64,000 bases of DNA from Larix kaempferi. Lineage: Eukaryota > Streptophyta > Pinopsida > Pinales > Pinaceae. The translations under genes and the position numbers were made by a program. Positions within the stretch are counted from its first letter, which is position 1. Every line of letters begins with the position of its first letter. Of the stretch, positions 11,351-22,371 are shown piece by piece. The stretch spans positions 5,172,501 through 5,236,500 of the forward strand of contig BSBM01000712.1 of the NCBI GenBank assembly GCA_027924585.1. The letters are read 5' to 3'. The notes under the pieces were generated by a model. The model saw only the letters and a list, made by a program, of their open reading frames with translations, was not told the DNA's origin and ran no database searches.

Positions 11351-12700
11351 ACCGGAACCGGACCGAAACCGGCAAAACCGGCCGGTCAAACCGGTTCACA
11401 GGCTTGGTCGGTCCGGTCTGGGCAAAAAAATTTGAAAACCGGAAAATTTTCCAAACCGGCCAGAAAACCGGTCGGTTCCGTACCCTGCCGAATGTGCCAT
11501 CTAATTTTGGATAGCTCCCCCGTCCCGGAAACTCCGTGGAACATTGGTTTTATGCCACTGCTAACAGATCTGAAAGGGAATAATCACTATGTTGTTTGTC
11601 ATTGTGCATATACAAGAGATTTAGAAATGAGAACAGCTCTCCAAATGCATTTATAGCTGGCTGAGAATCATCATAAGCCATCAATGTCAATATACTATGC
11701 CTAATGAGCAAGAGCTCTCTACAAAATTAGATGGCACATGTCTTCAATATGTAAGCCCAAAACACTAGGATCACAAATCATGCAAACAAGCCTAGTGCAC
11801 CATCATAAGTGCTTCATTAATGATCAAGCGACATGAAGGTAAAATGCACTGTCTTCATTATTAATCAGCCATGTGAAAGCATAATCAATATCAACCATCA
11901 TGAAAAATCATATGCCACAATCTAGCGTCAAGACCCTTAGCTATCCAAATCTCCATCAAGGTGTAACCCCCAGCTGAAATTGTGGTAAAAGTCACAGGTG
12001 GATACCCATGCAAAATGGGGGAGGGGGGTAACAGGCTGGATGACAGGGTCTGAAAAAGAGTTTGGCCAAAGGCTGGATTAGAAACAAAGCTTCAATACCA
12101 ATTAAATGAACAATAGTTCATTTACTAACAAATATCCAACAAAAGGACAGACAACAGAAATCCATATAGAATAGTAATATAGATAATAAGTATGAATGAA
12201 TGGATGATAGAAATACGATGTCATAGGATGGTATAGTTATATGCACTGACTGGTCACCATGGTTGATAGGTCACGTTCTTCATTAGGTCCTGTCCCTTAG
12301 TTAGAATGTGTCCCTTCATTTATATTTATTATTTGTTTATTTGATATTATATATATTATGCTCATTACACAGAGACAGAGGCACCAAGAGGCAGGCAGAG
12401 AGCAGTTCCATATTAGCTTCTAGATCCACGAGATCTCAGGGAGATCCAAGACCTTCCCACTCATTTAGATCTCAACAGAGAGCAACCTCACCCAGGCAAC
12501 ATGCTGTACCCAGATCTTCTAGTACTGACAGTTCATATGAACAGTCTTCATCAGGTTTTTTTACAAAATATGAATATTTTATGTATTTTTTAGTCGGCCG
12601 GTTTTTTACCCGGTTTTTTGACGGTTCCGGTCCGGTTTCCGGTCCGGTTCACATTTTGGGCTTCGCCGGTTCGATGACCGGTCCGGTTCCGATAACATTG
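11351..12700. mobile_element. CCGG-motif hAT-like element inserted in copia integrase
   Basis: The right end reads GGTCCGGTTCCGATAACATTG, matching in reverse complement the intact element at 50221-51379. The left end starts ACCGGAACCGGACCG and lacks the first seven terminal bases (CAATGTT). Both ends are arrays of CCGGTT/AACCGG. An exon-like stretch at 12375-12560 (Arg- and Ser-rich, RSQQRATSPRQHAVPRSSS) resembles in composition the C-terminal tail of hAT transposases. The presumed 8-bp target CTTCCTGA occurs on each side, but on the left it is followed by a further 96 bp of duplicated target sequence. Confidence 0.85.
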
Positions 12701-12804
12701 CTTCCTGAAGGCTCTCTCCTCAAATCTCACATCCCGCCTCACAACAACCTTCTTCTGTGCAGGAAGATAAATACGAAAGGCCTTTGAAGTCTCATCATAG
12801 CCCA
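12701..12804. repeat. 104-bp duplication, right copy
   Basis: Right-hand copy of 11247-11350, in its original copia context, continuous with the upstream integrase frame. Confidence 0.9.
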
Positions 12805-14008
12805 CAAAGATGACTCTCTCTGCAGTGGGATCCAAATTTGTCCTCTTCTCTGAAGGGACCTGAGAGTAAGTCAAGGAACCAAATATACGAAAATGACCAA
12901 CCTCAAGCTTCTTGCTTGTGAACATCTCCTTAGGAGTGTTCCTCCCCAAGGCACGGTGGGGACTCTTGTTCTGAAGGTAAACAGCTATACTGCAAGCCTC
13001 TGCCCAAAGAAAGAAAGGAAGACTTTGATCATGAAGCATAGCTCTCGCCGCTCCCACAATAGCCCTGTTCTTCCTTTCTGCTACTCCATTATGCTCAGGA
13101 GTATATGGTACTGTCAACTGTCTCTGTATGCCCTCCTGTATGCAAAACTCATCGAACTCATTGGAGGTATACTCACCCCCATTGTTTGATCTCAGAACCC
13201 GAATCCTCCTCCCTGTCTGATTCTCCACAAGAGCTTTGAACTCTTGGAAGGTCCGCAAGGCATCAATTGACTTCTTGCTCCTCAAGAAGTAGATCCAGGT
13301 TTTCCTGGAATATTCATCGATGAAAGTCACATAATACTCAAATCCTGTCAAGGAAATAGATGACATAGGACCACATAAATCTGAGTGAATCAAATCAAGC
13401 ACCCCTGCTGACCTGTTGTCACTGCTCGAAAAAGCAGTCTTGGTGTACTATCCCAAAGCACACCCTCTACATACATCACTGTGCTCTGTGCTGAACTCTG
13501 GTAGACCTATAACCATGCTCCTCAACAACCTCAGAGTTGGATGATGCAAATGAGCTATCCTCCGATGCCAAAGCTCACTGCTGCTGCAATGTGCCAAAGC
13601 ATGTTGGGGTTGAAATAAGAGCTTGTATAGTTTCCCGCATCTAACCCCAATGTCCAAAGAGGTAGATGGTGCTGCAATCTTGGGGAATATACGCACATGT
13701 CCATCCATGAAACAAACCCCAAGTCCCCTGTCCTCAATAGTGGAAACTAATACCAAGTTCTTTTTCAACCCAGGGACAAACAACACATTTCTCAAAATCA
13801 TAGGACTCATGGACTCCCTCTAAAAAGTAATGGCCCCATGACCAACAGCTCTGACAATTGTGTCATCTCCTAATACAACCACCACATCTACACCTGTCTG
13901 TGACAACTCAGAGAACATCTCTCGAGCACTTGTCATGTGACTCGAGGCTCCGCTATCAATATACCAAGTGTTGGTGGTAGATGCACCCATCTGATGGCCA
14001 GTCAACAA
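12702..14008 (-). pseudogene. Copia pol: protease and integrase
   Basis: On the minus strand the aspartic protease motif WYIDSGASSHMT (about 13935-13975) is followed by NVLFVPGLKKNLVLVS and then the pre-integrase HHCC finger (LWHRRIAHLHHP ... CRGCALG, about 13450-13570). The integrase core comes next: LIHSDLCGPM, YVTFIDEYSRKTWIYF and TPEHNGVAERKNR hold the D, D and E residues. The frame is the same as that of gag. Two nonsense codons (13820-13822 and 13448-13450) interrupt it. The frame is then cut by the CCGG-motif hAT element at 12700. Confidence 0.93.
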
Positions 14009-14163
14009 GGAATACTCCCTCTCGATATTTAAATCAGTGATGATGATAATAGAGGCTCCATCTCTCTCAACATGTCCAGCACAAAGAGAAAACTCTCTCT
14101 GAAATCTCTCTCCAAAATCAACAATCTCTGCTGAGGTTGTTGTCTGCTGCTTCTTCTTCTTCT

Positions 14164-14971
14164 TTGGACAATGAGAAGCATAGTGCCCAAATCCCTGACA
14201 AGCAAAGCACTTAACTTTGCTTAAGTCCTTCTTCTGTCCACCCTGTTGCTGCTGCTGCTACTTAGCCCCACCCTGCTTGGGGCCGTTCTTGGATTTCTTC
14301 TTTCCTTTTGCAGTCAAAGCCACATTTTCCTCATCCTCCCTACCCTGTGAGGAGCTGCCCTGCACAAGACCTCTCCTGGTCTCCTCCTGCACAAAGTCAT
14401 CCCACAGTTTATCCCAGGAAGATATGTTCTCCCTGCCAACTATAGCCTGCACAAAAACAGCCCATGGTTTGGTCACACCATTCACTGCTGTCCGCACTGG
14501 CTCAGTGGCTGAAACTACCTCTCCAACTGCTGCAAGCTCATCTCTAACCTGAGATATCCTCATGAGGTAGGATGTCACTCCCTCTGCGTTGTTCATCTTT
14601 ATACCCTTCAGCTTCTCTCTTAAGACCATCTTTCAAATCTCATTAGTGCTCTGGTATAAACTGGTCAAAGCATCCCACATTTTATATGCACGGCCTTTCC
14701 CTGAAATATGTGGAATAATATGGTCTTTAACTACATCTAGGACAATTCTCCTAGCCTTACAGTCCTTCTTGTTGAAAGTTGCTAATGCTTGTGCATTAGT
14801 GGAAGCGGGAATCTGAATTGATTTAGCTGTTGTAATGTTGACCACTTCATCCCAAAGTTCATTCTCTTCCAAAATCAGCATTATCCTAGCCTTCCATGCA
14901 ACAAAATTCCATGTCCCATCTAGCCTATCTTCCAACCTAAGTCCTGTAGCCATCTCACTGCCCAATGACAA
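14164..14971 (-). pseudogene. Copia gag with CCHC zinc knuckle
   Basis: The start ATG at 14971 lies about 50 bp after the PBS. The N-terminus (LEDRLDGTWNFVAWKARI) and the following helices (LSQVRDEL-like, VTSYLMRISQVRDEL) are typical of the copia gag (UBN2-type) capsid. A basic stretch leads to a CX2CX4HX4C knuckle, CFACQGFGHYASHC, at 14164-14210. Two in-frame nonsense codons occur: TGA at 14633-14635, where CGA would fit, and TAG at 14258-14260, where CAG of a Gln run would fit. Both fit C-to-T changes. Gag would form the virus-like particle in the cytoplasm. Confidence 0.92.
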
Positions 14972-15018
14972 AAGAAATCACTGACAATCTGAAATAACTT
15001 TAGTTTTCTGCCCACCAA

Positions 15019-15030
15019 GCTCTGATACCA
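15019..15030 (-). promoter_or_regulatory. Primer-binding site, initiator Met-tRNA type
   Basis: On the minus strand TGGTATCAGAGC follows the 5' LTR directly. This is the classic copia PBS complementary to the 3' end of the initiator methionine tRNA. Confidence 0.95.
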
Positions 15031-16063
15031 TGAAAGTTTTTTGAGAATTCAACCAACCTGGTTTTAATGCCACACTTTGATAGTTTAATGCCCAGCCCAG
15101 TTTTTCATAATCGCTGGAAAATGCGTTTTATTTTCAGACATTTAAAACACAGCTGAAACTCACAATTACAAACAGAAAATGAAATTTAAATGCACACCAT
15201 AAAAATATTTTAGACTCGGAAATTTTTGGCAAACTTGCCCAAGAAAAACCCACAAGAGGAAAACCTGTTAGAGAGATGATTTTATTTCTTCAGCAAAAGT
15301 TCAGAATCAGCAAAATTACAGTCAAGATACACCTTATCTCCACCAACGAATTCACCCACGGGTTGCCTCAAAAATCGTGCTGCAAACTGCCTCGATTTCT
15401 ATGCAAATCATAACCTCAAATTTCGTGCTGGAAAGGACAGAAGTACGGACTGTACAGTCCTTGATTTTTGTGCATGTACTATCCTCAAAATTTGTGCTAT
15501 GTGCGGCCTCAAAAATTGTGCCCACTACCTCGAGAAATGCGCCCATAAATTTATCTCTGGGAAATCGTGTCCACTGCCTCGGGATTCACGCCTAGATTTC
15601 TCCTCGAAATCTGTGCCCACATTTTCTGTTGTACGAACTCGAGATTCGTGATGTTGTACTTTTCTCTCTGCCTCGGGAATCATGCTGTTGCATTAATTGT
15701 CTTGTACGGCTGCCTAGAAAATCGTGGCCTCTCTTGCTCTCTCTTCTCTTCTTCTCCAAAAGTGATTTATGAAGAATGCCTTCCCTTGCATTTTTGTGTG
15801 AAACCTAGGGTGAGTGAAAAGCCATCTAATCCAAGGCCCCAGATTGGCTTAGATAAGTGGATGAGAATAAATGCACATTTAATTCTCATGAATATTAATT
15901 TCACTCACCTCACTTAAATTTATCAAAAAGTAACTTTAATCTCTCAAGTTGAATTAAATGCTCATCTCAAGTCATTTAATGGAAGGGTCACTCTATTTCC
16001 CCTTTTAAGTGACTAAGGCAAAAGTCACCTAGGGAACACTTTCCTAGGTACAAAAATCAACAA
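15031..16063 (-). repeat. 5' LTR of the copia element
   Basis: On the minus strand it starts TGTTGATTTTTGTACC and ends TTTCA, adjacent to the PBS. It is homologous to 4641-5674 with scattered substitutions, several at CG/TG positions. Confidence 0.93.
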
Positions 16064-17186
16064 ACCAAACCTCAGCAAAAAAGGAAAAGGATCCCAATCA
16101 AACCCTTCACGTCTCAGTTGGAACATAACAACAAAAGGAAAGTTTACAGCCTTGTCTCAGAAGGTAGCAGCAGATAGCAAGTGGGCGGCCTCAATAAATA
16201 AAACAGCAGTCCACCCTTTTTACGTCAAGCAGCTGAAGAAGCAGACCGTGAGGTTGAGATAGAACGATAGATTAAGTTAAGTGAGGAACCAAGATAAATA
16301 TAGGATAAAAAAATAACCTTCTAGAAAGGTTAATAAAAAATAAACCTTTGATTAAGTTAGGATTCCATTAAGTAAGGAAGTTACCACAAAAAATTAAAAT
16401 AATAAAAAATAAAAGATAAAAGATAAAATAAAAAATAAAAAATAAAAATAAAATAAAATAAAATATAAAAGATAAAATAAAAAATAAAAATAAAAGAGTC
16501 ACATAAAACATAAGTAGGGTACTACGACTAATCAAAAATGGTACAAGTCAAAACCATACAAACAAGAGTGGGTAGCTTGACCCATAACCCCTAGGACCAA
16601 AAGGGGTGTACTTCAAATGTGGACAAACAACCATAATACCCATAAGACCAAAACATCAAAGGTGGTAAAAATGAAAAAATAACCCAAGGTGGGTAAATGA
16701 CCTTATTAACCACAAGTCAAAGACAAGGTACCATAAGACCAATAATCAATAAGGTGTAAGGACCAAAAGTAGATCAACCAAGGTGGGGAAGGTACAACCT
16801 ACAACCAGTCATCTCTCTCTCAAATGTACAAATGTTCCATATAACCTGAAACTTCATCATCATTGTATAAGGAAGGGTCCACACGGATGATGTGATCATG
16901 TGGTCTTCTAGACTACTCCAAAGGTCAAATGTTAGTGGCTTCATCAAGGGGTGGCCAGTCCCTTGAGAAGACCATCTAACTCAACCATCTCGAAGACCTA
17001 GGAGAAGAGGACATCACACATCATCATCTTGGTAACTGACCAAGAACCTCTATTCTCAAGGAATGGCTCTCGGCCCAAAGCTGAGCTTCAGTCCCAGACT
17101 GAGTCATGTTGATCAACCCTCTAGTCCTTGACCAGGTCCTCCATTCTCTCGGAGAATGGTCCTCAACCTTAAACTAAGCTTTCAGT
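16064..17186. other. Unassigned sequence with an A-rich low-complexity block
   Basis: No gene was recognised. The block at about 16380-16495 is made of AAATAAAA/AAAGATAAAA repeats. The segment 17040-17190 contains two diverged copies of a phrase (TCTC..GGAATGG..CTC..AAGCT..GCTT.CAGTC), suggesting an old tandem duplication. Confidence 0.5.
16380..16495. repeat. A-rich simple repeat
   Basis: Runs of AAATAAAA, AAAGATAAAA and AATAAAATAAAA with no other bases of note. Confidence 0.9.
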
Positions 17187-17198
17187 CTACGTTGAGTG

Positions 17199-18142
17199 GG
17201 GCGCCCCCGCTCCCGAAGCTCGCTTCCGAAGGAAGCGTCCGTCTAGGGAGAGCTGGGAAAGCGCGCTCCCTAAACGCTCCCATATGGGAGCGTTTTCGGG
17301 AAGCTCGCTTCCTGGCAAAAAAAACACTCCCAACATTTTTTTTCAATTTTTCTTAAAAAGAACAAAAAAATTAAGTGATGGGTGGGAGTGACTAAGCCTA
17401 GGCCTATACTAATGCTATATAAAGGAGGAAAAGCCTATTCTAATAGCAAAAAAGTTAAAAACCTAACCTTAGTAATCATCAGTAGTTTTAAATGGTAATA
17501 TTAAATTCTTAAAGTAAAAGTTGACATTCTCCTTATCTTTCATTTTCTATCCTTTTACTTAAATGTTTAACATTACCATTAATTGTTTCAGGATGTTTGA
17601 GAGTGGTTCCAACCTCATCAGACTTCAAATTCCAAAAGGAGAATTTTCTATCCCATTCAAAATTCAACAGACTTAACAGTTTTTAGGATTTCAGGATTGC
17701 AATGTTTCCACTGGATTCTATCATGTATGAGGGTATGGGATTGACATTCAATCAAACACATCAACCCCTCTAGGTACCTTGATGTTGGTGGTGCTAATTG
17801 TTCAGATTGATGTTGGTGGCCTCAAAACTAGTTTTTGAAGAATCCCTAGTTTATAGCCTATTTATTGATTTACTACGGTTCAAATATGGATTACACTCGA
17901 TGCTATTTTGGTTGTATGCACTCTTACTTGCTATATACATAAGAAACTTTGCATATTTGTGTATAATGGTTTGAATTATGATGGATGCACATGGTTTTGT
18001 TGGCATATGCATCAAAATATATAAAAATATATATTATATAAAAAATGCTCCCAAAAACACTCCCACCCAGGAAGCTTTTGAAAATTTCGCTTTTCACTTC
18101 GCCCCCGCTTCCCACTTTCGCTCCCCGCTCCCAACAGCATAG
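17199..18142. mobile_element. Non-autonomous hAT-like element with GCTCCC-motif ends
   Basis: The right end (CGCTCCCAACAGCATAG) and the 130 bp before it match the right end of the autonomous-type hAT at 6910-10476. The left end is an array of CGCTCCC and CGCTTCC with hairpins (GCTTCCGAAGGAAGC, CGCTCCCATATGGGAGCG). GTTGAG occurs at both flanks (17191 and 18143) as a partial 8-bp duplication (6 of 8), so the left boundary is uncertain by about 12 bp. The core at 17470-17830 is homologous to the outer element at 223-2403, and 17900-17990 is homologous to the inverted 50390-50460 in the CCGG element. It encodes no transposase. Confidence 0.8.
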
Positions 18143-20990
18143 GTTGAGACCTTGAGAGACTCTAGATGATGGACTCCATATCCATGGCTACACCTATGAT
18201 GACAAATTTGAAGAAACTAAGTGATTTTGCTTCAAATTCAGATTTGGTAGATCCCACAATGATGACAAATTTGAAGAAGCTGAGTGTTACCGGGCAAACT
18301 AGCAAGGCTAGTTCTCGATAAGCAAAAATAAAGAAAGTGATCCAATGTCACCTCGATCACGATCCTAACTTCTTCGGAAGCCAATAACCTCCAAGGAGAA
18401 GTATCCTTGCAACAACCTGTAGAACACTAGGACAACCACAAGACTATCTTCTATAAGCAAATACTAGTTAGACCAGTGCCTAAATGGATTCAGTATGAAA
18501 ATAAGCTAACAAACTTGTCAACCAACGCCAATATGTCTAAGTTAGGCCAAGTATAGTGAATCACCAATTGTGCTTAGATTAACCAAAGATGTTTCCTCAA
18601 CGTAGATGTTCAATAAAAGCATAAGATCAATCCAAGATCAAATAAATTCGGTCACTACCAGTTAAGAGCGTTAACTCACTTATATTAACAAGTCATAAGC
18701 AAATATCACCAACGATAATCACTAGAAAAGTCAAGAGATCATAACTACTAATCAAATGCTAAGATCAATCAATTATGTGTAAGCTCAGTCCTAGATCATC
18801 CAAATCAGTTTCAGCATTTAATATCATTCAATAGATGGCATTATCACAAAGTAGATTTTTAAAATATCACATGTATATTTCAGATTTGTATTGTAATTAC
18901 ACAGTGAAAAAAAAGTGCACAGAAAATAGAGAAATTAAGTATTAAATCCTACCTGCAAACAAAAGGTGACTAAATCAGATCATAAGTTATTGATTTATTA
19001 ATTAAGTTTTGTGTTTTCTGTTTATGTGGACAGGGGCAGCGAAGAGGAAAAACACACAAGGTCTGCAAAATGCAGACCTGTGTTAAGGTGGAGTAGAGGG
19101 ATCGGATAGTAGAAAAGGTAGCTGAAAGGGAGGCAAGGGGAGCCCGGGTAGTAGGGAGGATAGGTGGAAGGGATGGAGAATGGAAGGAATAAGGCCGCGG
19201 TGGAAGAGAAAGAAGGTGGTAGAGGGAAGAGGAAGGAAATGCGAAGGTAAGGAAGGTGGGGTAGGAGAAGGGAAGGAAGTGGAGGATGGAGAGGAGGTGA
19301 CAGGCAGGAAAGAGGAGGGCTTGCAGCAATGAAGGATCAGGCAGCAGGGTAGGGTTACGGCTGAGATAGAAGGGCAGCAGGAGGGAATATGGAGGAGGCC
19401 GCGGATGAGTGAGGGCAGCAGCAAAGGAGCAAGGCAGCAGGTCCAAGATTAGCAGGTGGTCAGCAAGTGAGAGAAAATGAAGGCCGAGGGTAGGAGGAGG
19501 TAGGAGGGAGGCCAAAGCGCTAGGTTAGGAGAGCGAACTTGAAAGGGGACTGCCCAGGAGGCCGCTAGGGCTCTTTTAGCCTCTACAGCTAGCGTTTTAT
19601 CAAAATATCATTTTTTAAAACAATTTAAATTTTAAAAGAAAAATACATGCAAAATAATAAAATCTGAGCTACAAAAATGTATAATCTCAGCAAAATATAA
19701 CTAACCTAACCTAATATGTACAAATGTAAAACTCAGAAATTTAGGTTAGGTGAAAAGATGAACAAACTTAGGGTTTCATTAATGACAATCACCTAACCCT
19801 AGAGCATCAAAGAGGATGGCCCTCCTCTTGAGATGTTGCTTGCCAAGTTTGGAAAGCTATGGGCTTCTTCAACAACTTCAAGAGTTGGTTGATGATGCCC
19901 TAGCTAAGACAAACTTTGGAGACCTAAAACTCAAGTTTTCAGTGCTAGGGTAACTAAAGGTTAGAAAATGACTTATTCTAGGGCAAAATGCAACTCCAAT
20001 GGCTACCATTTAACCTTAAACAAGCATACATCTAACATTTAACAAAAATACATCAAGAGAAAGACTTAGATACCTTCTTGTGCATGTGTCAAACAAACAA
20101 CTCTTAGCATTACCTTAGCAAAGAAACAAGAGCAAAGATTCCAAAAGATTTGTCCCCAAACTAGCAAGCATGATCATCCTCAAGAGGTGTGCATCACTCA
20201 AAAGGCCCTAGTGAGGGAAAAAATCAAAAATAAAATTGTAATCCCATAAGTTGATGTGTAAAAATGAAGTGGGGAAAAGTTATTTATACTTTTCACTCAC
20301 TTTTACAAAAAAATAATTAAAATCCACGCCAACATGCCTTTTTAAAATGTCAATTTGAAATTATAAATGTCAACTTAAAATTAAAACAAAAATAATATAA
20401 AATAATCAAAGTAGTGGGTAAATTGGGGTGTTTTCCCCAAATTTGACACATACATGAGCAAAATGGCTCAAAATGAGCATATCGAACTGAACTGAAGGCC
20501 AGACTGCATAGGGGGGGGGTCGTCATGCCCCAACTAACCCCAAAAGTAATGAAAACCCTCAACGCCCCCACCTTTATCAATCATACAGTCTGCCAAGAAG
20601 GATGACATCATCCTCTACAAAGGGGCCCAGAGAGAGGGCGCTAGTGAGTTGGAGGGCCAGGAGAGTGCTGGAGGTGCTCTGAAGGATAAATATGCGCCTC
20701 AGTACTAAAGAATCTGCCGTTGGAGTGATAGAACAAGGTCGGGGTCATGTGACCCAATGATCCACCCCTGTAAGCCTCGGACACCAACCTCAAGGTTTCA
20801 AACCCTTTCATGAGGCAGTCAGGGATGCCACTAAATCATAGTACTTCCAAAGAAGAACCAGAGGATCTGACCGTAACCCCTACCTCAAAATAAGCTGGCT
20901 AAACACCCCTCCTGGTCAAAAAAAAGACACCCTCTCCCTGGGTCACCTCTATAAGTGCATTGGTGCTAGTACCATCGTAACACTGAGTGA
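18143..20990. other. Unassigned non-coding sequence with a purine-rich block
   Basis: No protein family was recognised. The block 19080-19560 is strongly purine-rich on the plus strand (GGAAGG, GAGGAGG, GGCAGCAG). The long minus-strand frames across it are Pro/Leu/Ser-rich translations of this composition and are not called as genes. The rest resembles decayed LTR-retrotransposon leader or LTR sequence, without identifiable ends. Confidence 0.5.
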
Positions 20991-20994
20991 TTCT

Positions 20995-21671
20995 ACTTCA
21001 GGTTCAGATTTGGTGAACAATTGATTGGATCCTTGATGTACAGTCAAATATTTTCCTTGCAATGAACACCCTGAGTCAGTTTATGGTTGAGCCAAAGGCA
21101 TGTGCATTGATTTGCAACAAAGCATGTGCTGAGGTACCTGCCTAGTACAGTTAGATATGGTTTGAGATATGTCTCAGGTGGTGAAGTGAGGCTGCAAGGT
21201 TATGCAGATTCTAAATGGGCGGGGAGTGCAGTGGACAGAAAGAGCACCTCGGGGTGTTGCTTCCGCTTGAGATAAGCCATGATATCTTGGTTTAGCATGA
21301 AGCAAACTTTTGTCACACTTAGTACAGCAAAAGTAGAGTATTATGCAACCAGTGTCGCAAGTTGTGAAGCAGTGTGGCTTCGAAAGCTTCTTGCAAGATT
21401 ATTTGATCAGGAGCTAGAGACAACCTTGATACATTGTGATAATTAAAGTTGTGTCAAGCTTTCGGAAAATCCAATATTTCATGACAGGTCGAAGCACATT
21501 GACATCAAATATCACTTCATCTGAAACATGGTGCAGAAGGGAGCAGTGAAGCTCCAGTACATATCCACAAATGAGCAGATAGCCGACATTCTCACCAAGC
21601 CTTTGTCCAAGGCAAAAGTTTGTATACTTTAGGGACAAGCTTGACATGATGGAGAATGTCTTCCTCAGTGA
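20995..21671 (+). pseudogene. Copia RNase H relic
   Basis: Frame-shifted plus-strand translation follows copia RNase H: QLIGSLMY, NTLSQFMVEP, GYADSKWAGSAVDRKSTSG, a short gap, then AVWLRKLLARLFDQEL, HCDN, HFIxNMVQKGAVKLQYIST and EQIADILTKPLSKAK. The expected PPT-like GAGAGAGAG follows. Stops and small indels are frequent. Gag, protease, integrase and RT of this element are not in the window. The rearranged sequence downstream and the complete LTR at 22372 belong to the same lineage. Confidence 0.88.
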
Positions 21672-21674
21672 GAG

Positions 21675-22065
21675 AGAGTATTGATGGATGAGCAGCATTG
21701 GGAAGACATTCACATGAAGTGAATGGCCCAGACACCATGATGGTCCTACATACGAGCGGCATACATTCACATGAAGTGAATAGCCCAAACACTGTGATGG
21801 TTCTACAGACGAGTGGCAGACATTCACCCTCGGAGCATGAGACATATTGCTAGAGGTGAATGGCCCAGGTACCATGATGGTTATACAGATGAGCAGTATG
21901 GCACAAACATTCACTCACAAGGCCATGCTAGTGGTGAATGCCCAGACATATAGATGTGCAGCATCAGGAAGACATTTATTCGCAAGGCTATGCTAGTGGT
22001 AAATGATACATTCACTCACGAGGCTATGCTAGTGGTGAGCGACCCAAGCGTAGTCTTTCTCCAGA
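21675..22065 (+). repeat. Diverged tandem array after the first PPT copy
   Basis: Five or six units of about 55-90 bp each contain GCAGCAT or GTGGCAG, ACATTCAC, GTGAATGGCCCA and an ATGATGG or GTGATGG phrase. The first unit starts where the LTR should begin (TATTGATGGATGAGCAGC, compare TGTTGATG ... GCAGCATCGGG at 22372). The array therefore looks like amplified LTR 5'-end sequence. Confidence 0.7.
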
Positions 22066-22094
22066 AAGCCATTTTGGTTAGGAGTAAAAGACTC

Positions 22095-22371
22095 AAGATG
22101 CAAATGCAGTACATATCCGAGATGGATTACGGACATTCTCACCAAGTGTGAAGCTTGACAATGATGTAGAATGTCTCCCACATTCCCACCAAGTGCGAAG
22201 CTTGACAGTGATGTAGAATGTCTCCCACATTCCCACCAAGTGCGAAGCTTGGCAGTGACCACATTCTCACCAAGTGAGAATATTGGCAGTGATGCAGAGT
22301 GTCTCCTACTAACATTCTTGCCAAATACGAAGCTTGGCATGATACTGAATGTTTCCCTCGCTGAGAGGGAG
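22095..22371 (+). repeat. Second, amplified copy of the pol 3' end and PPT
   Basis: The phrase ACATTC(T/C)CACCAAGTG.GAAGCTTG.CA followed by TGATG.AGAATGTCTCCC is repeated four to five times. It corresponds to the DILTK ... KLGMMQNVSLAEREC end of pol. The last copy ends in CGCTGAGAGGGAG, a PPT that abuts the LTR. Confidence 0.75.

Larger units (their letters stand above)
4641..16063 (-). mobile_element. Full-length Ty1/copia LTR retrotransposon, inactivated and carrying two hAT insertions
   Basis: All structural parts are present on the minus strand: two LTRs (15031-16063 is 5', 4641-5674 is 3'), a PBS next to the 5' LTR, gag, protease, integrase, RT and RNase H in copia order, and a PPT next to the 3' LTR. 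A perfect 5-bp duplication AACCA flanks it (4636-4640 and 16064-16068). Subtracting the hAT insertions and their duplications leaves about 6.4 kb, a normal length for a plant copia element. The polyprotein is broken mostly by point nonsense codons rather than frameshifts. The two LTRs differ by several percent by eye, so the insertion is not recent; the hAT insertions are younger still. Confidence 0.95.

Noticed and set aside
18970-19515. 181-codon minus-strand Pro/Leu/Ser-rich frame
   Set aside because: Composition artefact of a purine-rich block; no domain, start context or splice evidence.
20505-20525. Run of G as a possible G-quadruplex regulatory site
   Set aside because: A single homopolymer run without spaced G-tracts and without a nearby gene.
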